From NCBI GenBank assembly GCA_023429135.1, contig JAEYWD010000008.1:274964-338963 (forward strand): 64,000 bases of DNA. Direction: 5' to 3'. The first letter of the stretch is position 1, and every line of letters begins with the position of its first letter. The translations under genes were made by a program, and so were the position numbers. This DNA comes from Bacteroidota bacterium. Lineage in GTDB: Bacteria; Bacteroidota; Bacteroidia; Bacteroidales; JAAUTT01. The notes beneath the pieces are model-generated. The model made no database searches. It saw only the letters and a program-made list of their open reading frames with translations, and was not told the origin of the DNA. Positions 52,288-60,957 of the stretch are shown piece after piece.

Positions 52288-53982
52288 TTATTTGGATACA
52301 GTGTTCGATTGTGCTAATATTTTAGTGATATTGTAGATGTGATCTCCCAGTCTTTCGCAGCGCGAATAAATGTCGCTGTAGATTATTCCTGCTTCGTATT
52401 TATATCCCTTTTCCTGATTGCTCGAATATTCCTCTTTAAGAATATTCCTTAAGTTATCAATCTTTTCCTCGCAGCTTTCGGCTTTATCAATGGTTACCTG
52501 AGCATAATCTCTGCTTAAATTATCGTGCATTACTTCAATTGCCTCGTCTAAAAGGTCCAACATCTGATTAATGTTATTACGAATGTCTTGTGTAAACCAG
52601 ATTTTTGCCTGTCTCTTTTTTCTGAGAGCTTTTGCAATGTTGTAACAGTTATCGGCAATACTTTCAAGGCTAGTATTAATTTTCAACATTATTTTTAACC
52701 GCTGGTTGGTTTCTGAACTCAATTCGCCCTGCCCGATTTTTGTTAAAAAGGAAGCCAGTTCCATCTCCATCTGATCGCAAGCTGCCTCCATGCCGCTTAC
52801 CTCGAGAAATTCGTTATTGAATTCTTCATCATTTACTTCCCGAAACATCCTTTTTACAAGTTTAAACATGCCTCTGATGCGTCTCGAATAGTGTGTAATC
52901 TCCTTACGAGCCTGTAAAATGGAAATTTCGGATGTTGAAAATATAGTTTTCGAAAAAAAAGTCATCTTTAATTTGTTTTCGGTCGATTTGGATTTTACAA
53001 GCAAACTACTTAAACGAATTAAATTCGGAATAAACCAGATGAGTATGAGAGTATTTATTACGTTAAATGAAGTATGGATAATTGCCAGGGCCCAAGGAAT
53101 GAGAGTATGATCGGAAAAAGCAGAACCATCAAAAGCTGACCTGATAATTTGATCGACACCTTTTAGAAAAAATGGAAAGATCGAAAGAACCCAGATAGCG
53201 CCAATCATATTAAATAAAAAATGAATTCGGGCAGCTTTTCGTCCATTTTCATTTGCAATAAATGCCGCTATATTAGCAGTAACCGTTGTTCCAATGTTCT
53301 CTCCTATAACCATGGCCGCCGCCAAAGGGAAATCAACAATTCCCAAAGCACTGAAAGAAAGAGTAAATACCAGAGCAGCACTGGAAGATTGAAACAAAGC
53401 TGCGATAAACATTCCGATAAAAACAAATAAAATAATGGATATAGCTCCCATTTTATTAATCCCTTCCAGAAAATGTACTATGGTTTGGTTGGATGTCAAA
53501 TCTGGCAGAATATCGTATAACAAATCTAACCCGAAGAAAATAAAAGCAAAGCCCATTGCGAATTCACCCGCATATTTCAGCAAACTGCGCTTGGAAAAAA
53601 GCAATGGAAAACACAAGGCAACAATTGGAAGTACAAACTGGGAAACCTTTATATTCACTCCAATTGCAACAAAAAGCCAGGCTTTCAGAGTGGTTCCAAT
53701 GTTGGCTCCCATAATCATGCCGGCGGCTTCGATAAGTGAAAGCAAACCTGCATTTACAAAGCTCACAATCATAACCGATGTGGCCGACGAACTTTGAATT
53801 ACGGCAGTAGCTGCCAAACCCGTTGTAACACTTTTAAGTTTATTGGATGTTATTGCAGCAAGAATAGCTCTTACGCGGGAGCCAGCCATTTTCTGCAAAG
53901 CATCGCTCATCAGCTTCATGCCAAACAAAAAAACTCCTAACGAGCCAACAACACTTAAAATGCTAACGATAATGCCAAACAT
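52288..53982 (-). CDS. Na/Pi cotransporter family protein with C-terminal PhoU-like domain
   Basis: A 564-residue inner-membrane protein. Two inverted transport repeats carry the QSSSA motif (TAVIQSSSATSVMIVSF and AALFQSSSAALVFTLSF), with about nine helices up to residue 325. A helical PhoU-like regulatory domain fills the rest (about 360-555). It probably imports phosphate with sodium. It stands as a single gene. Confidence 0.92.
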   Translation of the reverse strand: MFGIIVSILSVVGSLGVFLFGMKLMSDALQKMAGSRVRAILAAITSNKLKSVTTGLAATAVIQSSSATSVMIVSFVNAGLLSLIEAAGMIMGANIGTTLKAWLFVAIGVNIKVSQFVLPIVALCFPLLFSKRSLLKYAGEFAMGFAFIFFGLDLLYDILPDLTSNQTIVHFLEGINKMGAISIILFVFIGMFIAALFQSSSAALVFTLSFSALGIVDFPLAAAMVIGENIGTTVTANIAAFIANENGRKAARIHFLFNMIGAIWVLSIFPFFLKGVDQIIRSAFDGSAFSDHTLIPWALAIIHTSFNVINTLILIWFIPNLIRLSSLLVKSKSTENKLKMTFFSKTIFSTSEISILQARKEITHYSRRIRGMFKLVKRMFREVNDEEFNNEFLEVSGMEAACDQMEMELASFLTKIGQGELSSETNQRLKIMLKINTSLESIADNCYNIAKALRKKRQAKIWFTQDIRNNINQMLDLLDEAIEVMHDNLSRDYAQVTIDKAESCEEKIDNLRNILKEEYSSNQEKGYKYEAGIIYSDIYSRCERLGDHIYNITKILAQSNTVSK

Positions 53983-54179
53983 TTCTAATTAAATCTTTCC
54001 AAAAAAGTTATGCAAATTAACAACTCCCATGAATCGTTCATTCTGAATCATTTTAAGTTTATATTAATTATTTTTGCTGTTTAAAATCTTAATTTTATTG
54101 AAGTTATAGAGTTCAATTATTTTTTGATCACCTCAATAGCTCTTTTTTTAATACTTTGCAGACAAAATTTATAAAGAAT

Positions 54180-55154
54180 ATGCTCAGCTTTTCCGAATGT
54201 AAAAATAAAATAGATCAGGAGATTTCGAGATTAACGTTCCAAAACAATAAGCCCGATGAATTATACCAGCCAATAGCCTATATCCTGGGGCTAGGAGGAA
54301 AGCGTATCCGGCCTGTTCTCACGTTAATGGCTTGTGAGCTATTTGCCGAAAAGATCGAAGATGCTGTGCATCCGGCATTAGCTGTTGAAATATTTCACAA
54401 TTTCACACTCCTGCACGACGATATCATGGACAAGGCGCTCATGCGCCGCAATAACCCAACAGTTCACCATAAATGGAACGAAAATATTGCCATACTCTCG
54501 GGCGATGCCATGAATATTATTGCATACCAACACCTTTGCCGCACAAAAACCGAATATATACCAGAACTAATCGACATATTTTCGAAGGTAGCCATCGAGA
54601 TTTGTGAAGGCCAGCAACTCGACATGAATTTCGAAACCCGTAAAGACGTTACTCTTCCCGAATACCTCGAAATGATCCGGCTCAAAACTGCTGTTTTACT
54701 GGCAACGAGTTTAAAAATTGGGGCTAGTTGCGGGGGTGCTGATGAATCAGCAAAGGAAAAACTCTATTTGTTTGGCCTGAATCTGGGTCTCGCTTTCCAG
54801 GTACAGGACGACTTGCTTGATACCTTTGGAACCGAGGCGGAATTTGGAAAAAGTATTGGAGGGGATATTGCAGCCTGCAAAAAGACTTTTTTGTACCTGA
54901 AGGCACTTGAACTTGCTTCGATGGAAAAAAAGCAGAAGCTCGAAAGAATATACAACGATACTTCGGCAGAGCGAAATAAAAAAATATTAGAAGTTCTGGA
55001 GATTTTTAACGATTTAAATATTAAAAACATTGCTTCGGATATGGTTGCAAGCTATACCAATGCCGCTATGAAAGCCCTGGAAGAAATTAAGGTTCACAAA
55101 TCAAAAGACGAACTTAAGAAACTTGCTTATCTGATTATGAACCGCAAAGCATAA
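54180..55154 (+). CDS. Polyprenyl (trans-isoprenyl) diphosphate synthase
   Basis: A 324-residue prenyltransferase. The first and second aspartate-rich motifs are LLHDDIMD and QVQDDLLD, both of the DDxxD form. The start at 54180 (MLSFSECKNK) is used rather than a TTG eight codons upstream. It would make a long-chain diphosphate for quinones (octaprenyl/heptaprenyl) or a related product; the chain length cannot be set from sequence by eye. A strong hairpin terminator follows. Confidence 0.92.
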   Translation: MLSFSECKNKIDQEISRLTFQNNKPDELYQPIAYILGLGGKRIRPVLTLMACELFAEKIEDAVHPALAVEIFHNFTLLHDDIMDKALMRRNNPTVHHKWNENIAILSGDAMNIIAYQHLCRTKTEYIPELIDIFSKVAIEICEGQQLDMNFETRKDVTLPEYLEMIRLKTAVLLATSLKIGASCGGADESAKEKLYLFGLNLGLAFQVQDDLLDTFGTEAEFGKSIGGDIAACKKTFLYLKALELASMEKKQKLERIYNDTSAERNKKILEVLEIFNDLNIKNIASDMVASYTNAAMKALEEIKVHKSKDELKKLAYLIMNRKA

Positions 55155-55186
55155 AAAAAGCTTTGCATTGCTGCAAAGCTTTTTAA
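55154..55186. terminator. Bidirectional intrinsic terminator
   Basis: AAAAAGCTTTGCA-TTGC-TGCAAAGCTTTTT, a 13-bp perfect stem with U-tracts on both strands, between the polyprenyl synthase (+) and the coiled-coil gene (-). Confidence 0.9.
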
Positions 55187-55208
55187 TCCTCAGGCGCCTA
55201 ATGGCTTA

Positions 55209-56102
55209 TTATTTTTTGATGGTGAATTTAGTTGTTCCAATTAAGGCACCATCAGTAAATATGTCTACAGTATAGGTTCCAACAATTATTTTGTCGTTGT
55301 TATCCCAGAAAATACAAACATCAAGGTCTTTATTTTCATATTCAATCTGACGTTTGGCCGAGTAAACGATCTGCTGACCCTGGAAATCAAACACATCTGA
55401 TTCCGAATAGGCCAATACCATTTCATCCGGACGGGTAATTCTGATGAACACTTCTTTTGTTCCTGCAGCGGCAATAGCATTTTCACGTAAAGTGAAACAA
55501 ACTTTAAGTTTGGTAATGCGGGTGGATTTATCTTCATCTTTACCTCGTTTGTTGAGCGGTGTAACAACAATATTGGAAGTGGTAATAACTGCAGCTTTCT
55601 GAACCTTGGAGGAAAGATCCTCCTTTTCGGTCGAAAGCTTAACATTTTCTTCACGGGCAACATCCAATCTTCCTCTTACATCGGTATTTTCCTGAATAAG
55701 CTGCTGATTCCGGGTTGTTAAAGAATCAACCTGTGCGATATAACTTTTCAGCACATCGCGTAATGTCTTAAGCTCTTTTTCGTAAAGTTTGATTTTCTGG
55801 ACATTGGAAGCCTGATAATTTAAAAGTTTTTTAATCTTTTCCTGTTGCTCTGTCAATTTCAGATTTATTGAATCATTATTGGTCTTCAATGCGTCGTATT
55901 CACCAATCAAATCCTGCAACTCATTTGTAAGCGATTTTTTTTGAGTTTCCAGATATTGTTCAGTTTCGTTCGCCTGCTTTTTGGTATCGTTAAGTCTGTA
56001 AAACAAAACTACAACAGCAGCAAGTAAAATAAGGGCTACTATTGTAAGTAAAATGGTTAAACCTTTGCCTGACTTAGGCTTTGTTTCATAATTATTTTCC
56101 AT
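55209..56102 (-). CDS. Membrane-anchored coiled-coil protein of unknown function
   Basis: A 297-residue protein. A single membrane helix (LTILLTIVALILLAAVVVLF) at residues 14-34 is followed by a long coiled coil (about 40-180, rich in E, K, L, Q) and a C-terminal beta-rich domain (ITKLKVCFTLRENAIAAAGT, FIRITRPDEMVLA) facing the periplasm. Similar proteins are common and uncharacterised in Bacteroidetes. Confidence 0.75.
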   Translation of the reverse strand: MENNYETKPKSGKGLTILLTIVALILLAAVVVLFYRLNDTKKQANETEQYLETQKKSLTNELQDLIGEYDALKTNNDSINLKLTEQQEKIKKLLNYQASNVQKIKLYEKELKTLRDVLKSYIAQVDSLTTRNQQLIQENTDVRGRLDVAREENVKLSTEKEDLSSKVQKAAVITTSNIVVTPLNKRGKDEDKSTRITKLKVCFTLRENAIAAAGTKEVFIRITRPDEMVLAYSESDVFDFQGQQIVYSAKRQIEYENKDLDVCIFWDNNDKIIVGTYTVDIFTDGALIGTTKFTIKK

Positions 56103-56180
56103 ATTTATTTGGGTTAAAGGGTTTTCACAAAAAAACGATGCAAAGTTATAAATATTTTATACTAGCACAAAGTTTACGTC

Positions 56181-57305
56181 TTACTCTTGATTCTTATCCC
56201 ATTCTGTTTCGAGATAATATGCACCCTGAGTAACAAAATTATTTGTCAGAAAAGCAGAATCTTCCGGAAAAACTTCAACAAAATTATCCAGCTCTCTTCC
56301 CGTATTAACCTTGGTGCGATAAAATTTCTTATCTCTAACTATAAAAGCAAAAAATTCGTTACCCTTTTTTATCAGTGAAGTTAAAGGAAGTGCATATACA
56401 ACACGGGGGTTGGCCTTTATTTTAGCACTCACAAACATACCAGGTTTAAGTTCGTTATCAACTGGTGAAATATGTGCATGAATGGGAATACTGTTATTGT
56501 CGTTGTCAATTGCCTGACCGATAAATTCGATGCGTGCACTGAACTGTTTATTGGGAATAGCAGCCGGACTAAAGTTAATTGCCTGGTTTTGTTTTATATA
56601 TAGTAAATCTCGCTCGAAGATATTTAACTGAAGATGTAAATGACTTTTATCTATGATTTCGCAGAGTTTTTCACCTGCAGAAATATACTTACCCCGGTTG
56701 GTATAAATATTAGTAATGTATCCTTCAACTGGAGAATTTATTTGAACTTCAGCCGAAATATCGTCTGCTTTCAGGTTATCCACATCAATTCCGAGCATTT
56801 GAAGCTGCTTTTTCAAAGAAATTTGTCTGGCCTCCAAAGTTTTAAAATCGGCCTCAGTCGATTGCATTTTCTTTAAAGATGTTGCCTGTTCGAGAGTTAA
56901 TTCTCCCTGTCGCTTATATTCTTCTTTCTGAAAGTTGTAGCGACTGCTTACCTCAATGTATTCTTCCTGTAACCTAAGATAATCGGGATGTTCCAATACA
57001 GCTATTTTCTGTCCTTTTTTCACATACATTCCTGGAAGGATCTCTATTTCTTTAACGTTTCCGCCATTCACCGGAGATATAGTGAGATTGTTCTGGGGTG
57101 GAATTTCTATAGTTCCACTGCAATCTATTATATCTGAGATTTCCTTCTTTTGAATGCGATCCCATTTTACCTCTGAGAGTTTAAGCTGTTCATCAGTAAA
57201 TTCAATTGCATTTGAATGGATTTGTTTTTTGCCGGTACCTTCAGGAGTTTTTTTGGAACAACTGGCAAAAAAAATAATAATCAAAGTAAATAAAAAAGCT
57301 CTCAT
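56181..57305 (-). CDS. RND efflux periplasmic adaptor (HlyD/CusB-like) lipoprotein
   Basis: A 374-residue membrane-fusion protein with a lipobox (IIFFASCSKK). The biotinyl-lipoyl halves (ILPGMYVKKGQKIAVLEHPD and INSPVEGYITNIYTNRGKYI) bracket a helical hairpin (about 105-175), followed by a beta-barrel and membrane-proximal domain. It resembles CzcB/CusB adaptors for metal efflux, but the RND pump and outer-membrane factor are not nearby, so the substrate is unknown. Confidence 0.88.
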   Translation of the reverse strand: MRAFLFTLIIIFFASCSKKTPEGTGKKQIHSNAIEFTDEQLKLSEVKWDRIQKKEISDIIDCSGTIEIPPQNNLTISPVNGGNVKEIEILPGMYVKKGQKIAVLEHPDYLRLQEEYIEVSSRYNFQKEEYKRQGELTLEQATSLKKMQSTEADFKTLEARQISLKKQLQMLGIDVDNLKADDISAEVQINSPVEGYITNIYTNRGKYISAGEKLCEIIDKSHLHLQLNIFERDLLYIKQNQAINFSPAAIPNKQFSARIEFIGQAIDNDNNSIPIHAHISPVDNELKPGMFVSAKIKANPRVVYALPLTSLIKKGNEFFAFIVRDKKFYRTKVNTGRELDNFVEVFPEDSAFLTNNFVTQGAYYLETEWDKNQE

Positions 57306-57371
57306 GTGCTTAGTTTCTCCAAAAATACTAAATACTAAGGTTTAAGACAAACAAAATTAATTCCTGATTTA

Positions 57372-58673
57372 TTAATTCAGATCCAGCTCATTTTGAAATC
57401 TAATTATTGCAGTTGCACCGTCTTTATTCATAAGTATTAATTCACCATCGAGACTTTGCAAAACAATTCCTCTGATAAGTTCGAAACCGATATTTGCTCT
57501 GCTAAAATCGCCCTCTATAAGGGCTTGGGGAAATCCTGGCCCATCATCTTTAAATAGTATTTGTATGTTATTGGCATCATTGGAAATATCGACCTTAATA
57601 AGCGCATGGTCGCGTTTATGAATGGCATGCTTAATTGAATTGGTGGTGAGTTCGTTAATAACCAAAGTGAGGTGGTGTGCCTGATTGCTGTTTACTTTAA
57701 TTTTTGTTTTCGAAATTAGTATCTGAACCTTCTTTCCGGGAGGCGTACCCGAAGTAGCTGCCTGAATTACCTGATGGCAAAGCTGGCTTAATTCCAACGG
57801 CTGCCAGTTTTGAGCCGAAAGCATGCTATGTACTGTCGACAAGCTTTGGATACGACTTATCAAATCATTTAAGAATTCTATATAACCCGTGTTTTGGGTA
57901 ACTTTTGCCTTGTTTTGCTCCATATGAAGCATACTGATAAGAGCTGCCAGGTTATTTTTTACGCGGTGATTCACTTCGCGCAATAAAACGGTAAGGGTTT
58001 CGGTATATTTCTTTAATTGTTCTTCGGCCTGCTTGCGTTCTGTTATATCCAGAAAATGGACCACAAAGTGCACCGGCTGATTTTCCGAATCATTAATAAG
58101 TCTCATATATTGCATCACCCAAACCGTTATCCCGGCAACATGGTAAAGTCTCTTTTCAAGTTTGTATTCCGAGATTTTACCCTGAACCAGACTTTTCATG
58201 TTCACCAAATCGTCACCATAATCTTCGGGGTGAGTTATGCATTGTAAATCAGTTCGTAATAGTTCTTCTTCTGTGTAGCCGATAATGTCGCAAACAGCCT
58301 GGTTAATTCTCAAAAATTGTCCATTGAGCGTTAAAATCCCAATTCCCTGCATGGACAACTCAATTGTCTCTTTCAGTTGTGTTTCACTCTGCTTGCTTTG
58401 CTGGTATAACGTTTTTAATTCTAAAGTCATTCTTTCGCAATTTTCTTCCACCTCAAGCTTTATTCTCGAAATTTCTTGCTTTGCTTTTTCATTGGCCTGT
58501 GCTAACTCCTGTTTCAATATGTAAAGCTGAAAAAGAAGAAAAAAAATACCGCCGCTTAGGAGGATTACAAAAATGTAAATGGTGGACAAACCGGTAATTA
58601 ATAAAGTGATTAAACTCGCCAACAGAACAATAACAAAAAAGAAAAGGTAAATTTTATGGCGGTGTTTTATCAT
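57372..58673 (-). CDS. Sensor histidine kinase, PAS and HisKA_2 type
   Basis: A 433-residue kinase. Two membrane helices (residues about 8-50) are followed by a coiled coil, a PAS domain (about 95-215, SMQGIGILTLNGQFLRINQA) and a HisKA_2 phosphoacceptor (REVNHRVKNNLAALISMLHM), then a HATPase with NELTTNSIKHA and DDGPGF. No response regulator is adjacent. The signal is unknown; with no Cys-rich or haem motif, a small ligand is possible. Confidence 0.9.
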   Translation of the reverse strand: MIKHRHKIYLFFFVIVLLASLITLLITGLSTIYIFVILLSGGIFFLLFQLYILKQELAQANEKAKQEISRIKLEVEENCERMTLELKTLYQQSKQSETQLKETIELSMQGIGILTLNGQFLRINQAVCDIIGYTEEELLRTDLQCITHPEDYGDDLVNMKSLVQGKISEYKLEKRLYHVAGITVWVMQYMRLINDSENQPVHFVVHFLDITERKQAEEQLKKYTETLTVLLREVNHRVKNNLAALISMLHMEQNKAKVTQNTGYIEFLNDLISRIQSLSTVHSMLSAQNWQPLELSQLCHQVIQAATSGTPPGKKVQILISKTKIKVNSNQAHHLTLVINELTTNSIKHAIHKRDHALIKVDISNDANNIQILFKDDGPGFPQALIEGDFSRANIGFELIRGIVLQSLDGELILMNKDGATAIIRFQNELDLN

Positions 58674-58726
58674 ATTGCTATATTTATGAAGCTAATATAA
58701 ACCAATCAAATTAAAAATATCCAGCA

Positions 58727-59434
58727 TTGCTATTGAAATTATTCCACAAAACCAAGGATCTGACGGAAGATTTAATTTCGTTGCTTTATCCCAACCTCTG
58801 TGCTTCATGTAACGCAGCGTTATTTAAAGGTGAAAGGGAAGTCTGTACCCGCTGCAGATCGTATCTGCCTTATACCAGGTTTCATAACGATAAGGAAAAT
58901 CCTGTAGCACAGCTTTTCTGGGGAAGAGTGCTTGTCGAAAATGCTACTGCTTATTTCGTTTTCCATAAAGGAAGCCGTTTTCAGAAAATTCTTCATAAAA
59001 TAAAGTACCGCAACCACCAGTCGTTAGGTGTTGAAATTGGCCGTTGGTTTGGACATGAATTACTTCAAACAGATTTTGAAGCCGTGGATATGGTGGTTCC
59101 TGTTCCCCTGCATCCAAAAAAATTTGAAAAGAGAGGTTACAACCAAAGTGAACTAATAGCCCGCGGAATTTCTGAAGTTCTCTCCAAACCTTTGAAAAGT
59201 AACTTTCTGAAAAGAGTAATTGCCAATCCTACCCAGACCCGCAAAGGAAGATACGAACGCTGGACCAATGTTGAAGGCATTTTCGAACTTACCGATATAC
59301 GCGCCGCCGAGAACAAACATATTCTGATTGTTGACGATGTGGTAACAACAGGATCGACACTCGAAGCGTGTGTAAGCGCCGCGCTAAAAGCTCCGGGAGC
59401 CAAAGTAAGTGTTGCCGTTTTGGCAATGGCTTAG
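58727..59434 (+). CDS. ComF-family phosphoribosyltransferase-like protein
   Basis: A 235-residue protein with an N-terminal zinc region (CASCNAALFKGEREVCTRC) and a C-terminal PRPP-binding motif IVDDVVTTGSTLEAC. The HPKKFEKRGYNQSELIA segment is typical of ComF. ComF helps DNA uptake in competent species, though many non-competent species have it. There is no ATG near the conserved start, so a TTG at 58727 or 58733 is the likely start codon. Its stop overlaps that of the convergent PorT-like gene. Confidence 0.85.
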   Translation: MLLKLFHKTKDLTEDLISLLYPNLCASCNAALFKGEREVCTRCRSYLPYTRFHNDKENPVAQLFWGRVLVENATAYFVFHKGSRFQKILHKIKYRNHQSLGVEIGRWFGHELLQTDFEAVDMVVPVPLHPKKFEKRGYNQSELIARGISEVLSKPLKSNFLKRVIANPTQTRKGRYERWTNVEGIFELTDIRAAENKHILIVDDVVTTGSTLEACVSAALKAPGAKVSVAVLAMA

Positions 59435-60030
59435 TTAAACTGGTAGGAGAGGAGCGTAGTCACTACATTGTTATAAAGTCCGGGCTGCCTGAAATGAATA
59501 GGATCGTTCGGATGATCGGATATGGGCACAAGCGAATAGGAAAAAGTAACCGATATTCCCAGCTTTTTAGCCAATTTATATTGAATGCCAGCCATTGCCG
59601 AGAGATCAAAACTACGGAAATGTATGGCATCATCATTCAACGGACCGTTTTCATCTTCAACGGAATATTTAAACAGGTACCCAAACCCGGGACCAAGATG
59701 CCACGAGAGTCTGGATGTTTGATTGTACCGCAGCAATATAGGCAATTCAATGTAATTCAGCTTACTAACATATTTGCTCAAATCGTTTTCGGTTACCTTT
59801 TTGCTTGCCCCTTTCTGCATAAATCTTATTTGCAGCTCTCCATCAAGCTTTTCCGAAATAGCTGTACTTGTAAATGCCCCAAAAGCCAAACCAAATTTGT
59901 TATAGCCGGCGTAAGTGTCTCCGTCGACCTGGCAGGCATTGAAACCGGCTATCAGTCCACCGTTAAACCTCTGAGCGGTGACATTGATTGTAAATAAAAC
60001 CGCAACAGTTATAAGGAGAAAATTTCTCAT
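59431..60030 (-). CDS. PorT-like outer-membrane beta-barrel protein
   Basis: A 199-residue protein with a signal peptide (LLITVAVLFTINVTAQ) and amphipathic strands (FGLAFGAFTSTAISEKLDGE, LQIRFMQKG) ending in an aromatic-rich strand LLSYQFN, as expected for an outer-membrane barrel. It matches the PorT/OMP_b-brl_2 type of Bacteroidetes. Translation is coupled with cobB by a 4-bp ATGA overlap. Confidence 0.82.
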   Translation of the reverse strand: MRNFLLITVAVLFTINVTAQRFNGGLIAGFNACQVDGDTYAGYNKFGLAFGAFTSTAISEKLDGELQIRFMQKGASKKVTENDLSKYVSKLNYIELPILLRYNQTSRLSWHLGPGFGYLFKYSVEDENGPLNDDAIHFRSFDLSAMAGIQYKLAKKLGISVTFSYSLVPISDHPNDPIHFRQPGLYNNVVTTLLSYQFN

Positions 60031-60731
60031 GGGTTGATTTTAAAGTAGTCCAGTAACTTTTCTTTCATCAGTTTTACTCCAACGCCGGCTTTTTCCTTTA
60101 TAAATTCCATGCGCCCTGGCATCGAAATGGCAACATCGTTGGGATCAACCAAAAAAATAGGAGCGGAGCGTGGCACATAACTTACCAGTCCGGCTGCCGG
60201 ATAAACATTGAGCGAAGTTCCCACCACGGCAAATGCATCGGCAGTCTGGGTTATTTCGGCGGCTTCTTCAATGGCAGGAACAGCTTCTCCAAACCATACA
60301 ATGTGTGGCCGCAGTTGTTCGCCACGCCTGCATTTGTCGCCCCAGTTCAGTTCTTTGTAGCCAATATCCTGAATATCGTCTTCGTACTTTGTGCTGCGCA
60401 CTTTTGTGAGTTCGCCATGCAAATGGAGAATATTTTTGCTTCCGGCCTTCTCGTGCAGGTTATCCACATTTTGTGTGATGATATAAACATCAAAATACTT
60501 TTCAAGATCGACCAAACCTTTATGACCATCGTTGGGCAGCGCCGTTTCAAGTTGTTTGCGCCTGTCGTTGTAAAACTGAAGCACCAGTTGCGGATTTCTG
60601 TACCAGCCTTCAATACTTGCAACTTCCATTACATCGTATTGTTCCCACAATCCACCCATATCGCGGAAGGTTTTTAGTCCGCTTTCGGCGCTGATCCCGG
60701 CTCCGGTGAGTACAACAAGTTTCTTTTTCAT
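60027..60731 (-). CDS. cobB: Sir2-family NAD-dependent protein deacylase
   Basis: A 234-residue sirtuin. The NAD-binding motif is GAGISAESGLKTFRD, the catalytic segment TQNVDNLHEKAG precedes HLHGEL with the catalytic His, and the Tyr-x-x-Arg pair in FYNDRR predicts activity on succinyl- and malonyl-lysine (class III). Only one of the four zinc cysteines is visible (GDKCRRG), as in other Bacteroidetes sirtuins. It precedes the PorT-like gene with overlapping codons. Confidence 0.9.
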   Translation of the reverse strand: MKKKLVVLTGAGISAESGLKTFRDMGGLWEQYDVMEVASIEGWYRNPQLVLQFYNDRRKQLETALPNDGHKGLVDLEKYFDVYIITQNVDNLHEKAGSKNILHLHGELTKVRSTKYEDDIQDIGYKELNWGDKCRRGEQLRPHIVWFGEAVPAIEEAAEITQTADAFAVVGTSLNVYPAAGLVSYVPRSAPIFLVDPNDVAISMPGRMEFIKEKAGVGVKLMKEKLLDYFKINP

Positions 60732-60957
60732 AGATAGGTGTTTAGGTGTTAGGTATTTAGGCTATAGGTTTATTAGCAGCTTTGAAATTAGTATGACTAT
60801 ATTTTCCTAAACCGCTAATATCTAAACCCCTAAACTCCTTTTCCCGGTTATTAACATTTAATGAACACAAAATACTGGCTTTTTGTCGAAAATGTAAAAG
60901 AGTTTCGCATTATTTTATCCACACTAAAACGCTAATTTAGCAGCGATTTTTAGTACG

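Noticed and set aside
60027..60731. Damaged sirtuin because three zinc cysteines are missing
   Set aside because: The catalytic and NAD motifs are intact, and Bacteroidetes class III sirtuins commonly lack the full cysteine set.
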